A stretch of 64,000 bases of DNA from Pseudomonas sp. Bc-h. Lineage in GTDB: Bacteria; Pseudomonadota; Gammaproteobacteria; Pseudomonadales; Pseudomonadaceae. Under the pieces are notes generated by a model. That model had not been told where the DNA came from. It searched no databases and saw only the letters and a list, made by a program, of their open reading frames with translations. The stretch lies in contig NZ_MUIN01000011.1 in assembly GCF_002080045.1 (NCBI RefSeq), forward strand, positions 378,354 to 442,353, written 5' to 3'. Made by a program: the position numbers and the translations under genes. The stretch's first letter is position 1. Each line of letters starts with the position of its first letter. Shown piece after piece: positions 33,550-42,052 of this stretch.

Positions 33550-34155
33550 TTACGCCAGTTTCAAATGGGACGTATCCGGCACCAGCACATGCTCTTGCGA
33601 CTTCGCCTCGCCCATATCGCTGCCGGCAGGCGCCAGGCTCAAGCCTGAAAGATCCAGCCGGGGCGCGACCGGGGGGGCTTTCGGGTCCTGCACATCCTTG
33701 CCCAGTTCGGAAATCGTGAAATCCGGCGCCTCGACATCGACGAAAGCCGCCATGTAGACGTCCCGAGGCTCCAGTTTCGACGTCTTGTCAGTGCTACGCC
33801 GCGAACCCGCCGGGGTTGAATTCTGAGGTGCGCGGCGGGTCCAGGTCGGCTCGTCCGGCGGAGGTGCCAGTTCGACTTCCTCGACTTCCGGTTCCGGCTG
33901 CGGTTCGGGCTCGGCTTTCACCTGCCCTGCCATTTCCACGACGTCGACCTGCGCACCTGCCCGCTCCAGGGTCGAGCGGTATTTCTCCGCGGCGCTCTGA
34001 TCGAGGTTGTTTTTCAGCACCAGACGCCGACCCGAGAACAGCAGCGCGATGCGTTGCGCGTCCGCCTGAAACAGTTTTGCCAGGTTGGCCTGGACCCTGT
34101 CCAGCTGTGCACCGGCGACCAATTGGCCGGAAAAAACAATTTCATACAGCTTCAT
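33550..34155 (-). CDS. Hypothetical protein with N-terminal helical domain (201 aa)
   Basis: Residues 1-76 form a compact conserved domain (MKLYEIVFSGQLVAGAQLD, LFQADAQRIALLFSGRRLVLK, YRSTLERAGAQVDVVE) that I have seen only as an uncharacterised module in pseudomonads. The rest is an acidic, proline-rich, probably disordered linker (EPEPQPEPEVEEVELAPPPDEP) followed by a C-terminal stretch with DFTISELGKD and LVPDTSHLKLA. There is no signal peptide or membrane helix. It is the only minus-strand gene in this stretch and is divergent from the LEA-type lipoprotein gene. Confidence 0.75.
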   Translation of the reverse strand: MKLYEIVFSGQLVAGAQLDRVQANLAKLFQADAQRIALLFSGRRLVLKNNLDQSAAEKYRSTLERAGAQVDVVEMAGQVKAEPEPQPEPEVEEVELAPPPDEPTWTRRAPQNSTPAGSRRSTDKTSKLEPRDVYMAAFVDVEAPDFTISELGKDVQDPKAPPVAPRLDLSGLSLAPAGSDMGEAKSQEHVLVPDTSHLKLA

Positions 34156-34265
34156 GGGTCAATACTCCTACGACACATGGCGTGAGTATGGCGCAGGCTC
34201 TGAGTAACATCGAGTGGCCCCCAATGGGCGACTTGCTAGACTCAGGCCCGACAGGGAGTGAACCA

Positions 34266-34754
34266 ATGGTGTTTCAGGCAAGCGTATTCAGAGTCATCGG
34301 CCTTTTCATGGTGCTGGCAGTGTCCGGGTGCTCGTCGCTTTTTTCCAGCGACGAAGCCAGAGACCCCGAGGTCAAATTGCTCAAGGTCGATGTGGTCAAG
34401 GCCAGACTGCTCAAGCAGGACATGAAGCTGCGTTTCCGCATCGACAACCCCAACGATTCCAGCCTGTGGGTTCGCGGGTTGCGCTACAAGGTCGTGCTCA
34501 ATGACATCTTGATCGCTGATGGCGAGTACAGCGACTGGTTCATCGTCAAGGCCAACGGCCACAAGAACTTCTCGGTGCCGATCCGCACCAACCTGTGGGA
34601 ACACCTCAAGGACGTCACCCGCATGCTCGGCAAACCCAATCAGCCTATTCATTACCGCCTGGAAGGCAAGCTCAAGACCGGATTTTTATTTGGCGACAGC
34701 GTGCGTATTGGACGCGATGGCGACATAATTCCCGGCGATTTGATTCCGGAGTAA
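34266..34754 (+). CDS. LEA type 2 (WHy-domain) lipoprotein (162 aa)
   Basis: The start at 34266 follows GGGAGTGAACC and gives a lipoprotein signal with lipobox AVSGC (C21). The mature part has the water-stress/WHy pattern seen in bacterial LEA-2 proteins: VKLLKVDVVKARLLKQDMKLRFRIDNPND (about 36-64), then GLRYKVVLNDILIADGEY and NFSVPIRTNLWEHL. Such proteins are thought to protect against desiccation or envelope stress. It overlaps nothing and is followed after four bases by the SEC-C gene, so the pair is probably one transcript. Confidence 0.85.
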   Translation: MVFQASVFRVIGLFMVLAVSGCSSLFSSDEARDPEVKLLKVDVVKARLLKQDMKLRFRIDNPNDSSLWVRGLRYKVVLNDILIADGEYSDWFIVKANGHKNFSVPIRTNLWEHLKDVTRMLGKPNQPIHYRLEGKLKTGFLFGDSVRIGRDGDIIPGDLIPE

Positions 34755-34758
34755 CCCC

Positions 34759-34965
34759 ATGAACCAGCAAGACCACGTGCACGGCCCTGATTGCAACCAC
34801 GATCACGACCGTCACGACCATCATCATGACCATGGCCACGTACACGGCCCGCATTGCAACCACGAGCCTCAGGAGCCGGTCCGCAACGCGCTCAAGGACG
34901 TGGGTCGCAACGACCCTTGCCCGTGCGGTAGCGAGAAGAAATTCAAGAAGTGCCACGGCGCTTGA
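34759..34965 (+). CDS. His-rich SEC-C zinc-motif protein (68 aa)
   Basis: The first 36 residues hold fifteen or so histidines with Asp and two CNH motifs (HGPDCNHDHDRHDHHHDHGH, HGPHCNHE), a strong metal-binding composition. The C-terminal half is a SEC-C motif, VGRNDPCPCGSEKKFKKCHGA, a zinc site like that at the SecA C-terminus. The combination suggests a zinc or nickel sink or chaperone. It starts four bases after the LEA lipoprotein stop. This is the second SEC-C gene within 2 kb. Confidence 0.87.
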   Translation: MNQQDHVHGPDCNHDHDRHDHHHDHGHVHGPHCNHEPQEPVRNALKDVGRNDPCPCGSEKKFKKCHGA

Positions 34966-34984
34966 TGGCTGCCTGAAGTGAGCC

Positions 34985-35075
34985 CTGTGAGAGAGAGCTC
35001 GCTCGCGATTGCGCAGGGTCAGTGACTGCAATAGCGACTGACTCGCCCCATTCGCGAGCAAGCTCCCTCCCACAG
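34985..35075. repeat. Intergenic palindromic repeat (GAGCTCGCTCGCGA type)
   Basis: The inverted arms 'ctgtgagagagagctcgctcgcga' and 'tcgcgagcaagctccctcccacag' flank a 40-base centre containing 'agtgactgcaatagcgactgact'. This is a second REP class, distinct from the GCCGGCAAGCCGG type, common in pseudomonads. It sits upstream of the acylase gene. Confidence 0.75.
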
Positions 35076-35200
35076 AATTTCAGATGCATGCCAGATACCC
35101 CGCAAAATCCTGAAATAAACTCCCGCCCCCCGCTTGCGTGGCGCCTGCCTGCTCTCTAACGTAGCGCGTTTCCAACGCCTACCCCCGCAGGAGCTACATC

Positions 35201-37684
35201 ATGGCCTCGCCAGCCCCCTCTTCCCTGAAGACGCGACTCAGTATTGCTGCTGCCATGATGGGGCTGCTGAGCCTCGCCGGCTGCCAGTTGGGCGGTGAAG
35301 ACCGTGACAGCCTGCCCCCTGCCAGCGGGGTTTTCGCGATCAAGGGCCTGGCGCAGAACGTCTCCGTGCGACGCAATAATCTGGGCATGCCGCTGATCGA
35401 AAGCAGCACATTTCACGACGCGCTCTTCACCCTGGGCTATGTGCACGCCACCGACCGCATTTCGCAGATGATGCAAATGCGCCTGCTCGCTCAGGGCCGT
35501 CTGTCGGAAATCGCAGGCCCCGGGGCACTGGATCTGGACCGCATGATGCGCGCCGCGAACCTCAAGCAGAACGCAAGCGAGCTGTACAACGCGTCCTCGC
35601 CTCGCCTCAAGCGCTTCTTCGAAGTTTACGCACGGGGCGTCAACGCCTACCTGTTCCGCTATCGCGACAAGCTGCCGTCCGACATCGCCGACTCAGGTTA
35701 CAAACCGGAATACTGGAAGCCCGAAGATTCGGCGCTGATTTTCAGCCTGCTGAACTTCAGCCTGTCGGTGAACCTGCAGGAGGAGATTTCCTCGCTGGTG
35801 CTCGCCCAGAAAGTCGGCGCCGAGAAACTGGCCTGGCTGCTGCCGACCTATCCCGACGAAGAACTGCCGTTTGCCGAGGCTGACAAACTCAAGGGCTTGA
35901 ATCTGAGAAGCCAGATGCCGGGGCTGAGCGATATCGAGAAGGCTGCACTGCAACTTTCCGACCTCAATCTTCTGGGGGTTTCAGCGTCCAACAACTGGGT
36001 GATCTCGCCGCAACGCGCCCGCGCCGGCAAGAGCTTGCTGGCCACTGACAGCCAGCTTCCGGCCACGCTGCCGTCGATGTGGAATTTCGTGCAGATCCGC
36101 GCCCCGAAATATCAGGCCGCAGGCGCTACCGTTGCGGGTCTGCCGCTGGTGTTGTCGGGTTTCAACGGCAAACTGGCCTGGGGCATGGGCCCGGCGATGG
36201 GCGACAACCAGGACCTGTTTCTGGAAAAGCTCAAGCGCGAAAACAATCGCCTGATGGTCATGGCCGATGGCAAATGGGTCGCCGCCGGTGCTCACGAAGA
36301 GACTTATTTCGTCAAAGGTCAGCGCCCGGTCCGCGAGCCTGCCTATGAAACCCGTCACGGGCCGCTGCTCAACGCCAGCTCGGCGCAACTGGCGAGCGGT
36401 CTGGGCATTGCCCTGCAAACCCCGGATGCCAAGGACGACAAGACACTGGATGCACTGTTTGACCTGACCCGCGCACAGAATGTCGAGCGCGCATTCGACA
36501 CCACCCGGGAAATCCGCGCCATTACGCTGAATATGGTGTTCGCCGATGCGTCGAACACTGGCTGGCAAGTGACCGGTCGCTATCCGAACCGGCGTGAGGG
36601 TCTGGGGCTGATCCCATCGCCAGGTTGGGACGGCCGCTTTGACTGGGACGGTTACGCCGATGCGATGCTGCACCCTTACGATCAAGACCCGCAGCAAGGC
36701 TGGATCGCCACCGCCAACCAACGCACCATGCCCAAGGGCTATGGCATGCAGCTCTCCAACTCTTGGGATTACCCGGAGCGCGCCGAGCGCATCGCCGAGC
36801 TGGCCAGTTCGGGCAAGCAGGACACGCGCAGCACGATCAGCATGCAACACGACCAGACCACGACCTTCGCGGCCAAGCTTAAGAAAATGTTCGAAGCGCC
36901 GGGCATGGCCAAGCCGTTGAAACAGGCCATCGACGCCTTGGCGCCAGCAGACCGCGACAAGGCCCGCGAGGCGCTGAGCCGCTTGATGGCGTTCGACGGC
37001 AGGTTGTCGCCAGTTTCTTCTGACGCAGCGATCTACGAGCTGTTCTTGCAGGAGAGCACCAGGCAGATCTTCCTGGATGAACTGGGCCCGGAAAGTAGTC
37101 CGGCATGGAAAGCGCTGGTGCAAAGTGCAGACCTTTCCTACTCGCCACAGGCCGACCATCTGCTAGGACGCGAGGACAGTCCGTACTGGGACGACGTGAA
37201 AACGCCACAGAAAGAAGACAAACCGGCGATTCTGGCGCGCAGTCTCGCCGCTGCGATCAGTGCTGGAGAAAGTCAGTTGGGCGGCGACCACAAGGCATGG
37301 CAGTGGGGCAAGTTGCACCAGTACAGATGGACGTCGCAGAGCGCTCAGTTGACCGCCGCGACCAGTGGCAGCCAGGCGCCTGTGATCAAAGGACCAATGG
37401 CGGCTGGCGGCGATCACACCACGCTGAACGCTTCGGGCTTCCACTGGGGTCAGGATTTCGATGCGGCGGTGATTCCGGCGATGCGCATGATCGTCGACTT
37501 CGCACAACAGGAGCCGATGATGGCGCAGAATGCGGCGGGGCAATCAGGTAACCCGGCGAGCCCGCATTTCGCCGACGGGATCGAGCCTTGGGTCAAAGGG
37601 CAGTACATGTCGATTCCGATGCAGCCAGAGAACTTCGAGAAGGTTTATGGGAAGCAGCGGTTGACGTTGACGCCTGGGAAGTAA
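35201..37684 (+). CDS. quiP: QuiP-like acyl-homoserine lactone / penicillin acylase
   Basis: An 827-residue Ntn-hydrolase precursor. The N-terminus has a signal or lipoprotein signal (SLAGC, C28). The autoprocessing site that starts the beta chain is SNNWV at S263 (preceded by GVSA), giving an alpha chain of about 240 residues and a beta chain of about 565. Conserved beta-chain segments include LPSMWNFVQIRAP, GLPLVLSGFNGKLAWGMG and VIKGPMAAGGDHTTLN. Position downstream of the YchJ/LEA/SEC-C genes matches PA1032 (QuiP) of PAO1 from memory; QuiP cleaves long-chain acyl-homoserine lactones. Substrate range here is inferred. It is transcribed alone. Confidence 0.88.
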   Translation: MASPAPSSLKTRLSIAAAMMGLLSLAGCQLGGEDRDSLPPASGVFAIKGLAQNVSVRRNNLGMPLIESSTFHDALFTLGYVHATDRISQMMQMRLLAQGRLSEIAGPGALDLDRMMRAANLKQNASELYNASSPRLKRFFEVYARGVNAYLFRYRDKLPSDIADSGYKPEYWKPEDSALIFSLLNFSLSVNLQEEISSLVLAQKVGAEKLAWLLPTYPDEELPFAEADKLKGLNLRSQMPGLSDIEKAALQLSDLNLLGVSASNNWVISPQRARAGKSLLATDSQLPATLPSMWNFVQIRAPKYQAAGATVAGLPLVLSGFNGKLAWGMGPAMGDNQDLFLEKLKRENNRLMVMADGKWVAAGAHEETYFVKGQRPVREPAYETRHGPLLNASSAQLASGLGIALQTPDAKDDKTLDALFDLTRAQNVERAFDTTREIRAITLNMVFADASNTGWQVTGRYPNRREGLGLIPSPGWDGRFDWDGYADAMLHPYDQDPQQGWIATANQRTMPKGYGMQLSNSWDYPERAERIAELASSGKQDTRSTISMQHDQTTTFAAKLKKMFEAPGMAKPLKQAIDALAPADRDKAREALSRLMAFDGRLSPVSSDAAIYELFLQESTRQIFLDELGPESSPAWKALVQSADLSYSPQADHLLGREDSPYWDDVKTPQKEDKPAILARSLAAAISAGESQLGGDHKAWQWGKLHQYRWTSQSAQLTAATSGSQAPVIKGPMAAGGDHTTLNASGFHWGQDFDAAVIPAMRMIVDFAQQEPMMAQNAAGQSGNPASPHFADGIEPWVKGQYMSIPMQPENFEKVYGKQRLTLTPGK

Positions 37685-37735
37685 AAGTTGGCGCAGGTTT
37701 TTGCGTGCATATCCGATATCTGTGGTGGCGGTCAT

Positions 37736-37935
37736 ATTAGGTCTGGCTAACGCCAGACCTGTTCCGCCTTCGGCGGGTTACTTGAAATGACCCCAAGTAA
37801 CCAAGGGTCCTGCGCTCCCTGTCCGGCCCGACTTCGTCGGGTTCCCTCCCTCCGGCATTGCTCCGGGGGCACGCCGCCGACCGGCCATCCCTGGCCGAAC
37901 GGCGGCTAGCGCGACATCCATGTCGCGCTGCCCCC
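37736..37935. repeat. Dispersed non-coding Pseudomonas repeat, copy C
   Basis: This is the reverse complement of the 370-520 part of copy A: 'ggtctggctaacgccagacctgttccgccttcggcgggttacttg', then 'ccaagtaaccaagggtcctgcgctccctg', 'gggttccctccctc' and 'atccatgtcgcgc'. It fills most of the 359-bp gap (37685-38043) between the acylase and the exonuclease gene. The remainder (37936-38043) holds the start region of the repair genes and no ORF of its own. Confidence 0.7.
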
Positions 37936-38043
37936 TACGCAACGCCTAGAGCACAGGCTGTATGCGATCTTCCCAGCCAAAAACCCCGAACTTCCCGCCC
38001 CCCGAACCGCTCTACCTGACAAGCCCCCCAATCCGGTCATCCC

Positions 38044-39078
38044 ATGGACCTTGTCATCGCTCGCCCCGAAGGCCTGTACTGCCCGCCCGGAGATTTCTAC
38101 ATCGATCCCTGGCGCCCGGTCGAACGCTCGGTCATCACCCATGGCCATGGCGACCACGCCCGCACCGGCAACCAACACTACCTCGCCGCCGCCCCCGGCG
38201 AAGGCATCCTGCGCTCGCGCCTGGGTCAGGACATCAACCTGCAAACCCTCGAATACGGGGAAACCATCACCCACCACGGGGTGAAACTCAGCCTGCATCC
38301 GGCCGGGCATGTACTCGGTTCTGCACAAGTTTGCCTGGAATACCAGGGTGAAGTCTGGGTCGCGTCTGGCGACTACAAAGTCGAACCGGACGGCACCTGC
38401 GCCCCATTCGAACCGGTTCGCTGCCATACCTTCATCACCGAATCCACCTTCGGCCTGCCGATCTACCGCTGGCAGCCGCAAGCGGAAATCTTCACCGGCA
38501 TCAACGACTGGTGGCGTGCCAATGCAGCGGTCGGCAAGGCCAGCGTGCTGTTCGCTTATTCCTTCGGCAAAGCACAACGCATCCTTCACGGGATCGACCC
38601 GAGCATCGGGCCCATTCTGGTTCATGGCGCAGTCGAACCGCTCAACCGGGTCTATCGGGAAGCCGGCGTGCGAATTCCCGAAACCCATTACGCCGGCGAC
38701 TTCAAAAAAACCGACCCTGCACTGCGCCAAGCCCTGATCGTCGCGCCGCCCTCCGCAGGCGGCAGCACCTGGATGCGTCGATTCGGCGATTTTAGCGATG
38801 CCTTCGCCAGCGGCTGGATGATGCTGCGCGGCACCCGTCGGCGGCGTGGCGTGGATCGCGGTTTTGCCCTCTCCGATCATGCCGACTGGCCAGGCCTGCT
38901 GTGGGCTATCGAAAACACGGGAGCCGAGCGGGTGATGGTGACCCATGGCTCAGTGGCGGTACTGGTGCGTTATCTGCGTGAAAAAGGTCTCGATGCGCAG
39001 GGCTTCACCACCGAATACGGAGACGAGGAAGACGACGCCCCCGCCAAGTCGGACACCGCAGAGGAGGTCTCGTCATGA
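38044..39078 (+). CDS. Ligase-associated MBL-fold nucleic acid exonuclease
   Basis: A 344-residue metallo-beta-lactamase/beta-CASP-type nuclease. The metal motif HGHGDH spans H33-H38; later ligands are in HPAGHVLGS (about 84-92), SGDYKVEP and SDHADWPGL (about 278-286). TIGR04122-type exonucleases with this layout accompany an ATP-dependent DNA ligase, an Lhr-like helicase and PdeM in a four-gene repair cluster; all four are in this window. Its stop overlaps the ligase start (ATGA), so they are translationally coupled. The acidic tail (EDDAPAKSDTAEEVSS) is normal. Confidence 0.9.
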   Translation: MDLVIARPEGLYCPPGDFYIDPWRPVERSVITHGHGDHARTGNQHYLAAAPGEGILRSRLGQDINLQTLEYGETITHHGVKLSLHPAGHVLGSAQVCLEYQGEVWVASGDYKVEPDGTCAPFEPVRCHTFITESTFGLPIYRWQPQAEIFTGINDWWRANAAVGKASVLFAYSFGKAQRILHGIDPSIGPILVHGAVEPLNRVYREAGVRIPETHYAGDFKKTDPALRQALIVAPPSAGGSTWMRRFGDFSDAFASGWMMLRGTRRRRGVDRGFALSDHADWPGLLWAIENTGAERVMVTHGSVAVLVRYLREKGLDAQGFTTEYGDEEDDAPAKSDTAEEVSS

Positions 39079-40790
39079 AGGCCTTCGCCGAGCTCTACTC
39101 ATTGCTGGACGCAACCACTTCGAGCAACGCCAAGCTTGCCGCCATGCAGCAGTATTTCGCCAAGGCAGCACCTGAGGACGCGGCTTGGGCGGTGTATTTC
39201 CTGTCCGGAGGGCGGCCACGACAGTTGGTGCCGACGCGCATGTTGCGCGAACAGGCGATGCTTCTGTCCGGGCTGCCTGAGTGGCTGTTTGAAGAAAGCT
39301 ATCAGGCCGTGGGCGACCTGGCGGAAACCCTGTCCTTGCTGTTGCCCCAGGCCGAACACAGTTCCGATCAGGGTCTGGCCGACTGGATGGAGAACAAGTT
39401 GCTGCCCCTGCGCGGTCTGCCCCCCGAGGAGTTGCTCGAACGCTTGCCGACGTTCTGGGCGCAGCTGGACCGCCAGAGCCTGATGGTTTGCCTGAAACTG
39501 ATCACCGGCAGTTTTCGGGTGGGGGTTTCGAAACTGCTGGTCACCCGCGCTTTGGCAGCCCTTGCGGATATCGACAGCAAGCGCGTGGCGCAACGTCTGG
39601 TGGGTTACACCGATTTGTCCCACCGCCCCAGTGCCGAGGGTTATCTGAAGCTGATCGCCGAAGAGTCCGAGGATGAGCATGCGCAACGTGGCGGTCAGCC
39701 TTACCCGTTTTTTCTCGCACACGCCCTGCAGCAGCCGGTGGACCAGTTCGACACCCTGCTTGGCTCCGCCGAGAACTGGCAGGTTGAATGGAAGTGGGAC
39801 GGGATTCGCGCGCAGGTGGTCAAACGCGAGGGGCGGCTGTGGATCTGGTCGCGGGGTGAGGAACTGGTCACCGATCGCTTTCCGGAACTGCATGCCCTCG
39901 TTGAATGCCTGCCCGATGGAACCGTGATCGACGGTGAAATCGTGGTCTGGAAAGCTCCCTCGCCTACCACTGAAAACCCGGAAGAGTTCGCTCTCAATAC
40001 TCCTGCGCCCCAGGTGCTAAAGGTAAACACGCCCTCCGTGCAACCCTTTGCCCTCCTGCAACAACGCATCGGTCGCAAAACCCTCGGCAAGAAAATCCTC
40101 GAAGACGTTCCCGTCGTGGTCCTCGCCTACGACCTGCTGGAATGGCAGGGTCATGACTGGCGCAGCAAGCCCCAGCATGAAAGACGCACGCAGTTGGAGC
40201 AGGTGATCGCTAATGCGCAAAGTCCGGTGCTGATGTCCTCCCCGGTGCTGACCGGAAAAGACTGGGCTGACCTCGGCCAGCAGCGCGAGGCATCCCGCAG
40301 CCTTGGGGTCGAGGGCATGATGCTCAAGGCCCGGGACTCGTTGTACGGGGTCGGTCGGACCAAGGACATGGGCGTGTGGTGGAAATGGAAGATCGACCCG
40401 TTCAGCGTCGACGCCGTATTGATCTATGCCCAACGCGGCCATGGCCGTCGCGCCAGCCTGTACAGCGACTACACATTCGCGGTCTGGGACGGCCCGCCGC
40501 AGTCCAGCGAGCGCACGCTAGTGCCCTTCGCCAAGGCCTATTCGGGCCTGACCGATGAAGAGATGCGCAAAGTCGATGCAATCATTCGCAAAACCACGGT
40601 CGAGAAATTCGGCCCGGTCAGAAGTGTTACCCCGACGCTGGTGTTCGAATTGGGATTCGAAGGTATCGCCCTGTCCAAGCGCCATAAAAGCGGGATCGCG
40701 GTAAGGTTTCCACGAATGCTCAGATGGCGGCTGGACAAGCCCGTCGCTGAAGCGGACAGCCTGGCCACTTTGCAGGACTTATTAGCCTAA
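39075..40790 (+). CDS. ATP-dependent DNA ligase, cluster-associated
   Basis: A 571-residue ligase. An N-terminal helical DNA-binding domain spans about 1-205 (SLLDATTSSNAKLAAMQQYF). The adenylation domain has the active-site lysine in motif I WKWDGIRAQ (K240) and motif III with TVIDGEIV (about 284-291). VEGMMLKARDSLY and WWKWKIDPFSVDAVLIYAQ represent motifs IV and V. The OB domain ends with GIAVRFPRMLRWRLDKP. There is no polymerase, nuclease or Ku partner, so it is not the LigD NHEJ type. It is coupled to the exonuclease and followed by a REP element, not by the expected helicase gene. Confidence 0.93.
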   Translation: MKAFAELYSLLDATTSSNAKLAAMQQYFAKAAPEDAAWAVYFLSGGRPRQLVPTRMLREQAMLLSGLPEWLFEESYQAVGDLAETLSLLLPQAEHSSDQGLADWMENKLLPLRGLPPEELLERLPTFWAQLDRQSLMVCLKLITGSFRVGVSKLLVTRALAALADIDSKRVAQRLVGYTDLSHRPSAEGYLKLIAEESEDEHAQRGGQPYPFFLAHALQQPVDQFDTLLGSAENWQVEWKWDGIRAQVVKREGRLWIWSRGEELVTDRFPELHALVECLPDGTVIDGEIVVWKAPSPTTENPEEFALNTPAPQVLKVNTPSVQPFALLQQRIGRKTLGKKILEDVPVVVLAYDLLEWQGHDWRSKPQHERRTQLEQVIANAQSPVLMSSPVLTGKDWADLGQQREASRSLGVEGMMLKARDSLYGVGRTKDMGVWWKWKIDPFSVDAVLIYAQRGHGRRASLYSDYTFAVWDGPPQSSERTLVPFAKAYSGLTDEEMRKVDAIIRKTTVEKFGPVRSVTPTLVFELGFEGIALSKRHKSGIAVRFPRMLRWRLDKPVAEADSLATLQDLLA

Positions 40791-41181
40791 GCACTACTTT
40801 GGTGCGACCGCTGGAACTTTATCGTGCCCCGATGCACCTTCTGGCAGCACGCCTCGCCCGCGGTGGCGTCCTTGAAACCGCTACCGCCGGCAAGCCCTGC
40901 TGCTACAAATCCATGCAACATGCCAGCGCGCCGGAAACACCCACCGGGAAAGAGGATTTTTAACGCGCCCTTTTTGGTCGTTTCGGCTACTCTCCCACTG
41001 CCTCCGGCGCCCTGAAAAAAGACAAGAGATGGCTCAAAGTCATCATTGCGACAACTCCGTACATTTAAAACGCACGTTCGTCTCTTTGGTTCGGAAATTG
41101 CTATCTTTTTGCGGTCTGGCACCTGCCGGTAGCAAGCCTTCGCGTGTTCCCAACGCTCAATTTGGTTTTAAGGACTGAACG
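40791..41181. other. Intergenic region with REP doublet, ligase-aotJ
   Basis: This 391-bp gap contains a REP element at 40843-40907 ('gcagcacgcctcgcccgcggtgg' ... 'ccgctaccgccggcaagccctgctgctaca'). About 200 bases downstream of it, which lead into aotJ, should carry the aot promoter; the stretch 41090-41110 is T/A-rich. I see no supportable ORF. The REP is one of two that border the transporter block, the other being at 45428-45493. Confidence 0.7.
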
Positions 41182-41964
41182 ATGAAAAAAGCATGGCTGA
41201 CCCTTTCCGCACTCGCCATCTGTCTGGCCGCTGGCAACGCAATGGCCAAGGAATACAAGGAGCTGCGTTTCGGCGTCGATCCTTCGTACGCTCCATTCGA
41301 ATCGAAAGCCGCTGACGGCAGCCTGGTAGGTTTCGACATCGATCTGGGCAACGCGATCTGTGCTGAACTGAAGGTCAAGTGCAAATGGGTCGAGAGCGAT
41401 TTCGACGGCATGATTCCTGGCCTGAAAGCCAACAAGTTCGACGGCGTGATCTCTTCGATGACCGTGACCGCAGCTCGTGAGAAGGTCATCGACTTCTCCA
41501 GCGAACTGTTCTCCGGCCCGACTTCGCTGGTCTACAAGAAAGGTTCCGGCCTCTCCGCTGACGTTGCTTCGCTCAAAGGCAAGACCGTTGGTTACGAGCA
41601 AGGCACCATCCAGGAAGCCTACGCCAAGGCCATCCTGGACAAGGCCGGCGTGAAAACCCAGGCCTATGCCAACCAGGATCAGGTTTACGCCGACCTGGTG
41701 TCCGGTCGTCTGGACGCTTCCGTACAAGACATGCTGCAGGCCGAACTGGGCTTTCTGAAGTCGCCACAAGGTGCTGATTACGAAGTCAGCAAGCCAATCG
41801 ACGATCCACTGCTGCCAGCCAAAACTGCAGTTGGCATCTCGAAAGGTAACAAAGACCTGAAAGCGCTTTTGGACAAGGGTATCAAAGCGTTACACGATGA
41901 CGGCAAATATGCCGAGATCCAGAAGAAGCACTTCGGCGATCTGAATCTGTACAGCGGTAAGTAA
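41182..41964 (+). CDS. aotJ: Basic amino acid-binding protein AotJ
   Basis: A 260-residue periplasmic binding protein of the lysine/arginine/ornithine (ArgT/HisJ) group. The signal peptide ends NAMA (residue 22). The mature start KEYKELRFGVDPSYAPFESK, the VGFDIDLGNAICAELKVKCKWV pattern with the Cys pair, and IPGLKANKFDGVISSMT are diagnostic. A TAAGGACTG site precedes the ATG. It is the first gene of the aotJQM-O-P operon, with a strong hairpin after the stop. Arginine and ornithine are the expected ligands by similarity to PAO1 AotJ. Confidence 0.93.
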   Translation: MKKAWLTLSALAICLAAGNAMAKEYKELRFGVDPSYAPFESKAADGSLVGFDIDLGNAICAELKVKCKWVESDFDGMIPGLKANKFDGVISSMTVTAAREKVIDFSSELFSGPTSLVYKKGSGLSADVASLKGKTVGYEQGTIQEAYAKAILDKAGVKTQAYANQDQVYADLVSGRLDASVQDMLQAELGFLKSPQGADYEVSKPIDDPLLPAKTAVGISKGNKDLKALLDKGIKALHDDGKYAEIQKKHFGDLNLYSGK

Positions 41965-41969
41965 GAAAA

Positions 41970-42032
41970 CAAACGCCTGTCGCGTCCAGAGGGGTCATCC
42001 GAATCCCCCCTCTGAACACGATGGGCGTTTTT
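41970..42032 (+). terminator. Nested hairpin between aotJ and aotQ
   Basis: The outer arms aaacgcc / gggcgttttt enclose an inner stem ccagagggg / cccctctg, and a T-run follows. It lies right after the aotJ stop and probably acts as a partial terminator or 3' stabiliser, favouring AotJ over the permease. Confidence 0.8.
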
Positions 42033-42052
42033 ATTGACTGTATAGGTTCCAC

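Noticed and set aside
34985..35075. Intrinsic terminator for the SEC-C gene
   Set aside because: The palindrome is long and matches a known repeat type, but lacks a T-tract. It is listed as a repeat instead.
35981..37159. 392-codon minus-strand ORF inside the acylase gene
   Set aside because: Antisense shadow; the acylase frame carries the catalytic Ser and conserved motifs.
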